Below, one piece after another: positions 18,947 through 27,808 of a stretch of DNA of 64,000 nucleotides (positions are counted from its first letter, which is position 1; every line of letters starts with the position of its first letter). Location: the NCBI GenBank assembly GCA_021730635.1, contig JAJNNC010000013.1, forward strand, positions 124,001-188,000, in the 5' to 3' direction. This DNA is from Catalimonadaceae bacterium JC749. GTDB taxonomy: Bacteria > Bacteroidota > Bacteroidia > Cytophagales > Cyclobacteriaceae. The position numbers were made by a program, and so were the translations under genes. Under the pieces are notes generated by a model. That model saw nothing but the letters and a program-made list of their open reading frames with translations, did not search any database and had not been told where the DNA came from.

Positions 18947-20362
18947 TCAGGTCATTTCCCATCCTTTACGCACGGGTTCACGAATAAAAGCATCAGCTTC
19001 AGGGATTCCTGTAGCTTTCATGTTTTGTGCATCCCAATAGATTTTCCTGCCACCGAGCCGCAAGGAAAGTACGCCCAGGAGTGTGATCTCTGTCAGGCGG
19101 GCCCCGTAATCAAAATTAGAACTGGCGGCGGCTCCCCCTTTGATCGCATCCACCCAATCGCGGTAGTGACCATTGGAACGGGACAGGTTGGGTTGAGGGG
19201 GTGTAAAGGAAGCCCGTAGACTATCCGGGTAAATTTTTGGAACGCGATCACTGCCTTCATTGAGTATAATCCCCTTCTCTCCGACAAACATAGCCCCCCT
19301 CGCCGAATAGGCATAATCCTGTGGCAACATCGGATGAAGGGGTGGCCGCAGACCTCCTGAATACCAGGTAAGTTGCAGAGAAGATTGCTGACCACGGCCT
19401 GGAAACTGGTAGTAGCCTATCTCTCCATAGGGAGTGATGTCGGCATCACTGTACCCTGCTGGAAATATCTCTACACTTTCAGGGGCAGCCAGCTCAAAAG
19501 CCCAGGTAGCCGCATCCATATCATGGCAACCAAAATCTCCCAGGGCGCCACAGCCAAATTCCCAGAAATCGCGCCAGGTGACGGGTGCCATGGTCTCATG
19601 AAAAGGCCGGGGCTCACGAGGACCCAGCCAAAGTTGCCAGTCTAATCCTTTAGGAAGGGGCGTAGCGCCCTTGGGCAATCCTTTGAGTGAAGGTGTCCAT
19701 CGGGTAGCCGGGACCCAGGCATGTGCTTCACGTACCGTGCCTATGGCACCAGCGCGCAAATACTCTACTGTTTGGCGGATACCTTCGGTGCTATGACCAC
19801 CATTCCCCATCTGAGTGGCCAGACCCGTTTCCTTGGCTACCGCCTGCAACCTGCGAGCTTCCCAGATGTTGTGGGTCAAAGGCTTTTCACAGTAGGCATG
19901 TTTTCCTGCCTGCATAGCCATCAGGCATATATAGGCATGAGAGTGATCCGGGGTAGAACACAAGATGGCATCAAGCGCAGACTCCTGTTCCAGCATGTCA
20001 CGGAAATCCTGATACTCTGCTACTTTCAGATTGGTATTCCGGGAAGTGTTATGGTCTTCGATCATCTTCTTTACCGGACCCCGACCGGCTTCTGATTGGT
20101 AATAGAAGTTAGCCAGGTTCCAGTATTCGGCAGGATCTGCGATGGCAACCACTTGCACGTCGTCGAGTTGTAAAAGTTCAGCGGTATTTTCTCTGCCTCT
20201 GCCCCCTACGCCTATCATGCCAATATTGACCTTATCGCTGGGCGGAACAAACCCACGGCCTCCCAGCACATGGCGGGGAACGATCATAAAACCGGCAGCA
20301 GCCCAGGAGGTTTCTTTGATAAAATTTCTACGAGATGTGGGAGTCGGTTTGCTCTTTTTCAT
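18947..20362 (-). CDS. Tat-exported Gfo/Idh/MocA oxidoreductase
   Basis: This 471-residue protein begins with a twin-arginine signal (SRRNFIKETSWAAAGFMIV). The NAD(P)-binding fold starts at VNIGMIGVGGRGRENTAELL, and EKPLTHN carries the conserved Lys of the family. The long C-terminal domain includes WRDFWEFGCGALGDFGCHDMD, as in the secreted Bacteroidota/Planctomycetes branch. These enzymes oxidise or reduce sugars or cyclitols with tightly bound NAD(P), and folded export through Tat fits this. The substrate is unknown. No adjacent glycosidase is on the same strand. A Tat-exported TIM-barrel protein at 53271 has a similar style. Confidence 0.88.
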   Translation of the reverse strand: MKKSKPTPTSRRNFIKETSWAAAGFMIVPRHVLGGRGFVPPSDKVNIGMIGVGGRGRENTAELLQLDDVQVVAIADPAEYWNLANFYYQSEAGRGPVKKMIEDHNTSRNTNLKVAEYQDFRDMLEQESALDAILCSTPDHSHAYICLMAMQAGKHAYCEKPLTHNIWEARRLQAVAKETGLATQMGNGGHSTEGIRQTVEYLRAGAIGTVREAHAWVPATRWTPSLKGLPKGATPLPKGLDWQLWLGPREPRPFHETMAPVTWRDFWEFGCGALGDFGCHDMDAATWAFELAAPESVEIFPAGYSDADITPYGEIGYYQFPGRGQQSSLQLTWYSGGLRPPLHPMLPQDYAYSARGAMFVGEKGIILNEGSDRVPKIYPDSLRASFTPPQPNLSRSNGHYRDWVDAIKGGAAASSNFDYGARLTEITLLGVLSLRLGGRKIYWDAQNMKATGIPEADAFIREPVRKGWEMT

Positions 20363-20513
20363 AGGAGGATGCTCAAGTAGTTGTTACTCATTGGTGAAAT
20401 TGCTGAAAATGTAATCTAAGATAAACAATTCTGATGGCAATTGGCTATGAAAAAGTAAAATACGACACGGTTCAGAAGTGCTTCTTCATCATTGACTTCT
20501 GATGGCTATTTCT

Positions 20514-21638
20514 TCAGGTACTACTGACAGGCATCAGGGCATTGAGCAGTACTTCTTTCTGTTTTCCTTTGAGTTTTATCGTTCCTAAGGGGCGAATGAT
20601 AAAATCATTGATAGCCGAAAGTTCTGACAGAACATCGGAGGTAGTGATCACCTCCTCATTCAACTCTCCACATTTACTCAGGATGCGGGAGGTGGTGTTC
20701 AGTACATCGCCAGAATAGGTAATATCTCTTTTGATAATACCTATTTCTCCAGCCACTACTTTTCCACAATGGATGCCAGCTTTAAAAGAGGGCAGTAGGC
20801 CGTAGCGTTGCAAATACTTTTCCTTTTTCCTTTCAATATGGAGCTTCATGTCGAAGAAACATTTCAGGCACTGCCGATTTTCAATTCCATTTTCATAACT
20901 CCAGGCAACTACCACTTCATCCCCGACATACTGGTAAATATTCCCTTTGTTTTCCAGAATAGGGTCGGTGATGTCAGCAAAAAAATCTTTCAGCAGGGCA
21001 TGGTATACCTCATTGCCTAATTGTTCTGCCATACCAGTGGAATCATTGAGATCCAGAAACATGAAAATTCTTTTCTCCTCTTTGGGAGTATTGTATTTTC
21101 CACGAATGATATTCCAGAAAGTGTTTTGACCGAACTTGCTGTTGACCTGCACAAACAGCTGCGTAGTTGCAACGATAAAGGACCAGACGACCCCATTTTT
21201 TATCGGATAGGTATCGGTGATATAATGAAGAAAAGCTTCTTGCGATACCGGATCAGACAAAGGCTTTCCTGTTTGCCTGGTGGCCAGTAAAATACCCATG
21301 ACGAAGGTGATAAATGCAAGAATCAGGATAAATGAGATACCTACGGCAAGAATGGTATAGCCATAGGGTTTGTCCTGGTACCGCGGATTCACGTAAAATA
21401 CCATAAAACTTCCTCCCAACAGCGCTCCAATCAGGGCAGCCCCCATATTTCTGGCCACCAACATGCCAAAGGAGTATTCGGAGGTAGTGCCATTGGAAAA
21501 TTGGGTATGAAGAACCAGATGGTCGTATATCGCGATGATGAAACCCATGATCAACCAGGCCATGGAGATGATCAAAAGTTGTTTGAACTTAAGTTGTGTA
21601 TCCCTTTTCACCTTATGTTGTTTTACAAGGCTAACCAT
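20514..21638 (-). CDS. Membrane-bound class III adenylate/guanylate cyclase
   Basis: The protein has 374 residues if read from ATG 21638; an upstream extension to 21773 has a poor composition and is not preferred. Four hydrophobic segments occupy about residues 20-180 and a class III cyclase domain follows (about 195-345). MFLDLNDSTG and VGDEVVVAW carry the two metal-binding Asp, and YSGDVLNTTSR carries the Asn and Arg of the active site. The purine-binding Lys usually placed three residues before GD is Gln here (YQYVGD), so base specificity is uncertain. It should make a cyclic nucleotide and could feed the Crp/Fnr protein at 7604. Confidence 0.85.
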   Translation of the reverse strand: MVSLVKQHKVKRDTQLKFKQLLIISMAWLIMGFIIAIYDHLVLHTQFSNGTTSEYSFGMLVARNMGAALIGALLGGSFMVFYVNPRYQDKPYGYTILAVGISFILILAFITFVMGILLATRQTGKPLSDPVSQEAFLHYITDTYPIKNGVVWSFIVATTQLFVQVNSKFGQNTFWNIIRGKYNTPKEEKRIFMFLDLNDSTGMAEQLGNEVYHALLKDFFADITDPILENKGNIYQYVGDEVVVAWSYENGIENRQCLKCFFDMKLHIERKKEKYLQRYGLLPSFKAGIHCGKVVAGEIGIIKRDITYSGDVLNTTSRILSKCGELNEEVITTSDVLSELSAINDFIIRPLGTIKLKGKQKEVLLNALMPVSST

Positions 21639-21843
21639 GAATGGAACGCAAGGAACTTCCGGAAACATCGGCACTACGGCTAAACTTGTGCTCCTGTCCC
21701 GTCTCCTGCGCCAATCTACCACCCTAAATTTAAATATCTTCCCTGATATTTCGATAGTGAAATTAAAGATCATCCCGTGATCGCTTCACTTCTATGGGTA
21801 AGGGTGTAGATAACAGGAATTGTACAATGGGTTCATCAGTCAA

Positions 21844-22482
21844 TTATTGATGTTGAGTTGCGTTCAATGCGACTTCCATTTTATCTAAGCATTCCTGCAT
21901 ACCAGCCTCAGACAAGGCTACAACGGAGGAGGCGGTATAGCCATACTCCGTGATGGTCAATTCCGTTTTGCTCTTTCCCAGACTCTTGAAAGTTATCACA
22001 TGCGGTACTTGTTTGGGAATACCCGGCGGCAGGCCTATCTGGTCTGGGTCCAGAGGGTGACCCTCCTTGTCGGTGAAGTGTTGTATGAATGCGATACGCT
22101 CCATAGGTACAATTTGTTGGTAAGTCCAGGTATTGTATATCTCTTGCCCCTGGGGAGAACGCATACAGAGCAACGACACACCTTCCTCATGGAAATCAAT
22201 GTCGGCTACCGGCGCAGTAAAGCCTTTGGGTCCCCACCATTGTTTGATGAGCGCTGTGTCGCTCCAGGCATTCCAAAGTTGCGACAGGGGTACTTCAAAG
22301 GTGCGTGTGATGACCATGGTCAGGGTATCCTGTTTCATTTTTTTACTGATTAAAGTGATGGGATGGTTCTTAATCACAGCAGGGCTCGGCAGGGAAGTTT
22401 TATACATAAATTTCCTGGAAATGCCAGTGACTATCAAAAGGATAAACAATAGAATAAGCAAACCTTTTATTTGTCGGTTCAT
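21844..22482 (-). CDS. Membrane-anchored SRPBCC (AHSA1-like) protein
   Basis: Read from ATG 22482, this 212-residue protein starts with one hydrophobic helix (GLLILLFILLIVTGI) and then an AHSA1/SRPBCC domain. The domain motifs are FEVPLSQLWNAWSD, IKQWWGPKGFTAPVADID and a long C-terminal helix. The fold has a hydrophobic cavity for small ligands. A start at 22638 would place 52 unlike residues before the helix and is rejected. A membrane-anchored version is less common than the soluble one. It opens the minus-strand island of small enzymes. The ligand is unknown. Confidence 0.75.
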   Translation of the reverse strand: MNRQIKGLLILLFILLIVTGISRKFMYKTSLPSPAVIKNHPITLISKKMKQDTLTMVITRTFEVPLSQLWNAWSDTALIKQWWGPKGFTAPVADIDFHEEGVSLLCMRSPQGQEIYNTWTYQQIVPMERIAFIQHFTDKEGHPLDPDQIGLPPGIPKQVPHVITFKSLGKSKTELTITEYGYTASSVVALSEAGMQECLDKMEVALNATQHQ

Positions 22483-22800
22483 CTTTTGTAGGTGTTTATA
22501 GATCGTGAAATGCGGTAAAGGGGGAAGCATCGCTTCTTTGCCCTCTACTGCAAGGTTTGTAAGTATATAGTATTTCTCTTTTACCTTATTCTGATTTAAG
22601 GTTGAACCACATTGGTCAGGATCCTCAATAGGATACATCTTTTGGGTAAGCCTTATTTCAGTCTATTGATTGTTGTCTATCACAAAGATACTATTCAATA
22701 TCTCCCGTTGGGATGTGTAAAAGCGACGATCTAAAGGGGTGATCACGACAATGCATTTTTTGATATAATGATATAGTTTTCGTTAGCAACACAAGGGGGT
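22483..22800. other. Intergenic stretch, 318 bp
   Basis: No convincing gene is seen. The first part would be the leader of the SRPBCC gene, and the rest lies beyond the 3' end of the RibD-like gene. No clean terminator hairpin was found. Confidence 0.4.
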
Positions 22801-23382
22801 TCATCCGTTCCCTGATGGATCGTTCTGTTTAGTCCGGGGTTGATAATACAGTACGAGCATGCCGGAAGTTGATGTCTTGGCTTGCAAAAGGGTCAAATCA
22901 ACCTGGCGGGCAATGTTTTGAAACAATGGTTTGCCAGCGCCCAAAAGCACCGGGATGATACCGATACGATATTCATCAATCAGATTCAGGTTGATGAAAG
23001 TGGTGATGAGTCCCGAACCCCCAAATAGCCAGATATCTTTTCCAGCTTGCTTTTTAATTGCCATGACCTGTTCCTTGATATCGCCTCTGATCAGGCGCGC
23101 CTTTCCCTCCACTTGGTTCAGATGTTGAGAGAAGACATATTTGGTCATTTGGTGGACTGCCGCATAAAAACTTTTTTCCCCTTCCATGCTATCTTCCGGA
23201 GGGATATATTGACCCCACAGCTCATAACTGACCCTTCCATACATGACAGTGTCTATTTCATGCGTGAATTCGTTTAAATGGGTGGCTGATTCTTCATCAA
23301 AGGTGATCCAGTCAATTTCCTGGTTGGGGCCTTCAATATAACCATCCAGGGATACTACCAGTTCTAAAATTATTTTTCTCAT
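22801..23382 (-). CDS. RibD/DHFR-fold reductase (paralogue 1)
   Basis: The 193-residue protein starts MRKIILELVVSLDGYIEG and has a Rossmann-like middle with DIWLFGGSGLITTFI and LIDEYRIGIIPVLLGAGKPLF. This is the RibD C-terminal (dihydrofolate-reductase-like) family, and the glycine motif is the NADPH-binding region. It is not a true dfr trimethoprim-target enzyme. The substrate is unknown. ATG 23382 overlaps the TGA of the upstream 91-residue gene in an ATGA arrangement, so translation is coupled. Three paralogues occur at 23762, 26808 and 29766. Confidence 0.85.
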   Translation of the reverse strand: MRKIILELVVSLDGYIEGPNQEIDWITFDEESATHLNEFTHEIDTVMYGRVSYELWGQYIPPEDSMEGEKSFYAAVHQMTKYVFSQHLNQVEGKARLIRGDIKEQVMAIKKQAGKDIWLFGGSGLITTFINLNLIDEYRIGIIPVLLGAGKPLFQNIARQVDLTLLQAKTSTSGMLVLYYQPRTKQNDPSGNG

Positions 23383-23654
23383 GGGAAAGGGTTTAAGGAT
23401 GATGGGAATATTTTTTCCCTCGGCACAGGCGATGGTGCATCTGGCAGGCATTCGACCACACAGCCCTGCACCTCCAGAAATTCAATAAGTCGTTCAGTCT
23501 GAATACACTCCTGCTGGCATTGTATTCTCAGAATTTTGTCGCAATCTTCCAGGTCAAAATTTGCCTGATAATTTTTGAACGTTCTCTGTATAAGATCTAC
23601 AATCTTCCGTGCCTCGAAGGAGTTGGTCACTTTTGTTTTAAATACTTCTACCAT
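23379..23654 (-). CDS. Conserved-looking 91-residue protein of unknown function
   Basis: The small soluble protein starts at ATG 23654 (a TTG 9 bases upstream is less likely). It has three cysteines in a helix-like middle (DLEDCDKILRIQCQQECIQ) and a Cys-Val-Val-Glu-Cys pair near the end, five in all. It looks like small Bacteroidota proteins found next to stress enzymes, but I do not recognise a family. It shares a 4-base ATGA overlap with the RibD-like gene, which strongly supports that it is a real gene. The cysteine set could bind a metal. Confidence 0.65.
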   Translation of the reverse strand: MVEVFKTKVTNSFEARKIVDLIQRTFKNYQANFDLEDCDKILRIQCQQECIQTERLIEFLEVQGCVVECLPDAPSPVPREKIFPSSLNPFP

Positions 23655-23761
23655 GCCTTGCAAATTCGATATTCCGTAAACAGTTACAATTTTATTTTTT
23701 AATAGATCAGGGGTAGATCAAGAAGGAAGCAAACATGCCCTATGCATCGCTTGATTCCTGG

Positions 23762-24325
23762 TTAGGATACCGGTGCATAACGAAGTGAAAGGACACCGTT
23801 GCTGAGGATTTTATGTTCAAGCAACCTGAGTTTACGTCTTTCTTGCAGGTTAGCGAATAAGAATTTGCCACTGCCTAATACGACCGGATGCAACAACAAC
23901 TGGTATTCATCGACCAGGCCCAGGTTAGTGAGTGTTTGCGCAACGCTGGCACTTCCTATCACCACTATATTCTTGCCGGGCTGTAGCTTCATTTTGTTTA
24001 TTTCCTCTGTACTGATTGTATGCATCACCTTGGTATTGCTCCATACAGTTTTTTGAAGGGTTTTGGAAAAAACAATCTTGGGTGTATTATTCATATGCTC
24101 AATCATCTTGGGATCTTCTGTGGCCGGATCAGCGGTAGGCCAATAGGATGCCATAATTTCGTAGGTGATACGGCCCAAGAGGATGGTCTCTGTTTCCTGC
24201 TGCTGGGCACGGATCTCCTGTCCCATTTCCTCGTTGAAAGTATTCAGTACCCATTCCATTTCATCTTTAGGGTCTGACATCATGCCATCCAATGTCAAAA
24301 ACTCTGATACAATTACTTTTCTCAT
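23762..24325 (-). CDS. RibD/DHFR-fold reductase (paralogue 2)
   Basis: This 187-residue member of the RibD C-terminal family starts MRKVIVSEFLTLDGMMSDP and continues with ILLGRITYEIMASYWP, NIVVIGSASVAQTL and LVDEYQLLLHPVVLGSGKFLF. It should bind NADPH and reduce an unidentified substrate. It lies 107 bases upstream of the 91-residue gene and 50 bases downstream of the NmrA-type gene on the same strand. It is closest in pattern to the paralogue at 29766, where the order of motifs is the same. No regulatory element stands out. Confidence 0.85.
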   Translation of the reverse strand: MRKVIVSEFLTLDGMMSDPKDEMEWVLNTFNEEMGQEIRAQQQETETILLGRITYEIMASYWPTADPATEDPKMIEHMNNTPKIVFSKTLQKTVWSNTKVMHTISTEEINKMKLQPGKNIVVIGSASVAQTLTNLGLVDEYQLLLHPVVLGSGKFLFANLQERRKLRLLEHKILSNGVLSLRYAPVS

Positions 24326-24375
24326 GTAGTGTATTGATTAAAAATTAAGCGGTAAACTCAAGGTATTTGATACAG

Positions 24376-25242
24376 TCATCTGTGGTGGATAAGTCCTTTC
24401 AGATAATCTTCCAAAGTGGTTTTGCCCCGGTAAACAGACGCCCTGTCTTCCGGTTCGGTGAGGCCCTGGATCACACTGCGGGTCATGCCCATATATGACA
24501 ATGCGCTGGTCTCTGAGAAACCAATTTGCATGAAGGTCTGCTGCCAGTCACTGGGTTTGATTTCCTGAGCGACTACTTTTTTGTATAGCAGATCAGCAAA
24601 GATACCGGCTACATCAGCTGGAGAATAGCGCTGCGGACCTTCTATTTCATAAAGCGTTTTCTTGTTCTGGGTGTCCAGCATCAGTGAAGCGGCCAGCTGG
24701 CCGACATCCTGTGGAGCCACCATCGCTATCTTCAGATCAGGTGGAAAAAAAGTATAGACAACCCCTTCCTGTTGGGCCGTATACAGCGCCATGCCCCAGT
24801 TGCTGTAATAGTAGGCCGGACGGAGTATGATTTTCTGCACCGCTACATGATCCAAGAGATGTTCCAGTTGGTGAGAAACCAGAAGATGACCTGTACCGGA
24901 AGCATGTTGGGCACCATAGGAAGACAAGCCCACAACCTTTTGGAGGTTAGAACCGTTGATGGCAGTTTTATAATTTTCCAAAACCCGATATTCCTCTCTC
25001 ATCACGTCGCCTGCAAAATCTGCCGGAGGAATCATCATAAACAAGTTCGTTCCCTGCGCAAAAGCTTTCTCCAGACTCGCAACTTCATATACATTGGCCA
25101 GGACTACGGTTGCCCCTTTTCGCTTCCATTCCTCAGCTTTACTTTCATTTCGTATGACTACCGTAACCTTTTCATTGTTGTCAAGCAATGACTGAGCCAG
25201 GGTAGCCCCAACCTGTCCGGTAGCGCCTGTGATCATGTGCAT
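24376..25242 (-). CDS. NmrA/SDR-type NAD(P)-binding protein
   Basis: The protein has 288 residues and an atypical SDR fold. The N-terminus ITGATGQVGATLAQSLLDN is the nucleotide-binding loop (GxxGxxG), and residues near 30-40 (VIRNESKAEEW) suit NADP. The C-terminal half has YSPADVAGIFADLL, as in the NmrA/quinone oxidoreductase 2 group. These proteins act as redox sensors or quinone reductases. Two possible ATG starts differ by two residues. It lies between the DUF1772 gene (61 bases upstream) and RibD paralogue 2 (50 bases downstream), probably in one operon. Confidence 0.85.
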   Translation of the reverse strand: MHMITGATGQVGATLAQSLLDNNEKVTVVIRNESKAEEWKRKGATVVLANVYEVASLEKAFAQGTNLFMMIPPADFAGDVMREEYRVLENYKTAINGSNLQKVVGLSSYGAQHASGTGHLLVSHQLEHLLDHVAVQKIILRPAYYYSNWGMALYTAQQEGVVYTFFPPDLKIAMVAPQDVGQLAASLMLDTQNKKTLYEIEGPQRYSPADVAGIFADLLYKKVVAQEIKPSDWQQTFMQIGFSETSALSYMGMTRSVIQGLTEPEDRASVYRGKTTLEDYLKGLIHHR

Positions 25243-25303
25243 GGTGTTTGGTATTTTGGTGACTAATTGATAAAAAAATAATACTGTATTTTCATGTCAT
25301 GCG

Positions 25304-25795
25304 CTATTGTTTGAAGAGGGCCACCAACACCAGCATCATAGACAGGATGGAAGCCCATGTCCGTACCAAATTGAGACTGTTCCAGGGGACTTCAAAGCGA
25401 AGCCTCTGGGATTTGATGGCACTCAGTTCACTGGCTCCTATGTCAAATTTATCCAATGCTTCATTCAGGGGTACATTGCCAAAGATGGTGACACCAAACG
25501 TTCCCATCAGATATAACACCGTTGCGGCCAGCAGATAGTAAAAAGCTTCCGTATGACCTGTCCTGTAAAGCAGCCATGTACCCAGGGGAAGTACCACAAC
25601 GGTGCCCATAAAGCTGGCAAAAAACCAGGGATTCAATATAGCCCGGTTGATGTGTTGCATGGCTTTTAAATACTCGGCATCCGATAAGCGGCCCAATCCT
25701 GCATTCACCGAGCAGGCATAGGCATAGAACAGACCGGTAATCAAAGCGGTTAGCAAAGCTCCCAACAATAGTACAATTCTCATGATAAGATCCAT
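25304..25795 (-). CDS. DUF1772 (anthrone oxygenase-like) membrane protein
   Basis: The protein has 163 residues and about four transmembrane helices. The pattern GLFYAYACSVNAGLGRLSDAEYLKAMQHINRAI is typical of DUF1772, a family that includes anthrone monooxygenases of polyketide pathways. Another family mark is FNVPLNEALD-like VPLNEALDKFD in the third part. It probably sits in the inner membrane. The reaction in bacteria is mostly unknown. It begins a run of three minus-strand genes with the NmrA protein and RibD paralogue 2, which would suit handling of aromatic or quinone compounds, though this is inference. Confidence 0.8.
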   Translation of the reverse strand: MDLIMRIVLLLGALLTALITGLFYAYACSVNAGLGRLSDAEYLKAMQHINRAILNPWFFASFMGTVVVLPLGTWLLYRTGHTEAFYYLLAATVLYLMGTFGVTIFGNVPLNEALDKFDIGASELSAIKSQRLRFEVPWNSLNLVRTWASILSMMLVLVALFKQ

Positions 25796-25942
25796 AAGCC
25801 CTTAATTATCAAAAAACTATCAGCTCACTTTTCCAGAGATCAGTGAGTGCCTCGTTTCCTACCTCTTGTTGAATTCAGCATTTTTATGGGTAAAAGCCTC
25901 TTTCCTAGGTATTTGTAGATCCGGATAGAATGCTCTCCCAGT

Positions 25943-26749
25943 TCATCTGTAATCCTCAGAAACAACCCGATAGTAAATCATATATTCAGAGGGTGTCAAT
26001 CCGGTAAACTCTTTGAAAGTTCTGTTAAAATGGGATTGATCAGCAAACCCAGTGTCGTAGGCAATGTCCGTTAGTTTGTGGTGATGATTCATCCTGAGCT
26101 GCCTTAGGGCTGTATTGAACTTGCAGATTCTGGCAAAAAGGCGGGGGGTAACTCCGACGTGTTGAAGAAACTTGCGTTCAAACGTTCGTTCAGAAACTCT
26201 CAACTCATCCTGAAGAATTTTCAAAGGTACATTCCCATTTGTACTGGACAAGGCATGGGTCACGTATTGAAGATCCTTTTCAGGCAGGGTGTCACATTGT
26301 AAAATCCTCTTTGACAGGAATTCTGTCAGCAGCCTGATTTGATTTTCGGTAGCCATTCCCTCTGTCAATTGTTCGCTCAATGATTTAACACCGGCAAAGG
26401 GCAGCAAATCGAAATCTATACAGGTATTCGTTAAGGCATGGGCCTCCACCCCAAACAATGATTTGATCACATGCGGATAGAGAAAGAGAATGATGATGCG
26501 AACACTACCCTGCGCTTTGATCTCAATAGGTTTGACCGTTTGCCCATACAGGAAAAGGTTTGCCAGATTTTTCTCATTCAGGTTGAGCCTCCTGTCTTGT
26601 TCCGACTGGTAAAACATAATGCCCGGAGAACCATCGGCAAAAAATCTGAAACTTTTGCCACTACCCGTAAGATCCTCCGAGTGTATCGTCCGGATGCCTT
26701 TCACAAAAGGTTTCAGGAGTGTATGATTAGTCAACTGAGACAGCTTCAT
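25943..26749 (-). CDS. AraC-family transcriptional regulator
   Basis: Read from ATG 26749 this is a 268-residue regulator; ATG 26770 is also possible. Longer starts would run into the RibD gene and are rejected. The C-terminal third has the two AraC helix-turn-helix units: VSERTFERKFLQHVGVTP and KLTDIAYDTGFADQSHFNRT followed by FTGLTPSEY. The N-terminal part is a cupin-like sensor of the type found in small Bacteroidota regulators. It starts 37-58 bases after the RibD paralogue 3 stop and probably shares its transcript, so it may control that gene or the island. Confidence 0.85.
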   Translation of the reverse strand: MKLSQLTNHTLLKPFVKGIRTIHSEDLTGSGKSFRFFADGSPGIMFYQSEQDRRLNLNEKNLANLFLYGQTVKPIEIKAQGSVRIIILFLYPHVIKSLFGVEAHALTNTCIDFDLLPFAGVKSLSEQLTEGMATENQIRLLTEFLSKRILQCDTLPEKDLQYVTHALSSTNGNVPLKILQDELRVSERTFERKFLQHVGVTPRLFARICKFNTALRQLRMNHHHKLTDIAYDTGFADQSHFNRTFKEFTGLTPSEYMIYYRVVSEDYR

Positions 26750-26807
26750 AATACCCAATAATTTTTGCATACGATCAGCGATCTGATCAGTGATACAGGA
26801 CGGAATG

Positions 26808-27377
26808 TTAGGACAAGGGTTCGTAATGAAGCAACACAATGCCACAGTCAAAAGCAATGGAATTTACCAGTTTCAACTTCTGATAGGACTTCAAATGTTG
26901 AAAGATAGGCAAACCGCTTCCAAGCGCCATCGGATTCACAAAAAGGTGAAATTCATCTATAAGCTTTTCTTTGATCAGAGAAGCCACAAAGGTGCTGCCA
27001 CCATACACAATCATATCTTTCCCATCCTGTTGTTTTAACCGCTTCACTTCGTCGGTGAGGTTGCCCTTGGCTAAATCAGTATTGTCCCATTCGGATTTTT
27101 CCAGGGTTTGGGTAAAGACTATTTTATATAAGCCGACAAACTGCTTGCCGGAGTCATGAAATGGATTTTTTGGATTGGAAGCTACCTCCGCCCAGTGGGG
27201 AATGAAGCCTTCTGCCAATTTTCTTCCTAACAGGATGCTGTCAACCGAATCTGTTAATTCCTGTACGTAATTTTTAAGTGCCTCATCCCATTTCCAGGTC
27301 ATCCAATCCAACTGACCTCCCTGACCTGCGACGAAGCCGTCAACTGACATTTGCACCTGCAATTTTAATTTCCTCAT
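26808..27377 (-). CDS. RibD/DHFR-fold reductase (paralogue 3)
   Basis: The 189-residue protein starts at ATG 27377 with MRKLKLQVQMSVDGFVAG and has SILLGRKLAEGFIPHW, DMIVYGGSTFVASLI and LIDEFHLFVNPMALGSGLPIF. It belongs to the RibD C-terminal family and should bind NADPH; the substrate is unknown. It is the most divergent of the four paralogues in this island. A TTG start 9 bases upstream is not preferred. It is followed by an AraC-type regulator on the same strand, and the NTF2-like gene is 71 bases upstream. Confidence 0.85.
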   Translation of the reverse strand: MRKLKLQVQMSVDGFVAGQGGQLDWMTWKWDEALKNYVQELTDSVDSILLGRKLAEGFIPHWAEVASNPKNPFHDSGKQFVGLYKIVFTQTLEKSEWDNTDLAKGNLTDEVKRLKQQDGKDMIVYGGSTFVASLIKEKLIDEFHLFVNPMALGSGLPIFQHLKSYQKLKLVNSIAFDCGIVLLHYEPLS

Positions 27378-27448
27378 AGCGTTCAACAGTTTTTTTATGG
27401 TATGATATCGTTGGTTTTTTTGATGTATTCATTTTTCCAACGTTATAT

Positions 27449-27808
27449 TTATTCTTTAGGTAGGGGAAGATGATGCATACGCAGAAAAGACAGCTTATCC
27501 CAGTACCCTCTTTGAAATTTGATTTTATCATCAATTACCTGAAAAAAGCCACAACCCCTGAGGCCTAATGGATCTTTCCATTCCAAGATCGCCCATTCGC
27601 CATCCTCAAACATGTTTTCTACAATACAGGTCATCTCTGCCTGGGCAAATTCTTCGGTAAACATTTTTTTGATCGCCTCTTTTCCTCTGATAGGCTCATT
27701 GGCTACCTGATGGTTGATGGCATCTTCATGATAGAGTGCTGCCAATGCATCCGCATTTCCCTGGTTAAATAAATGCACCCATTGTAGTATCAACGCTTTT
27801 GGTTTCAT
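27449..27808 (-). CDS. NTF2-like (SnoaL) protein
   Basis: The protein is 119 residues long, a single cone-shaped NTF2/SnoaL domain. It begins with a helix ending in WVHLFNQGNADALAALYHEDAINHQVANEPIRGKEAIKK-like features; the visible short motifs are NADALAALYHEDA and GKEAIKKMF. The fold serves as a small-molecule binding pocket or as polyketide cyclase, isomerase or hydrolase. No catalytic residue can be assigned. It lies upstream of RibD paralogue 3 and just after the 305-bp intergenic region with the long inverted repeat, whose distal arm could affect its expression. Confidence 0.8.
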   Translation of the reverse strand: MKPKALILQWVHLFNQGNADALAALYHEDAINHQVANEPIRGKEAIKKMFTEEFAQAEMTCIVENMFEDGEWAILEWKDPLGLRGCGFFQVIDDKIKFQRGYWDKLSFLRMHHLPLPKE

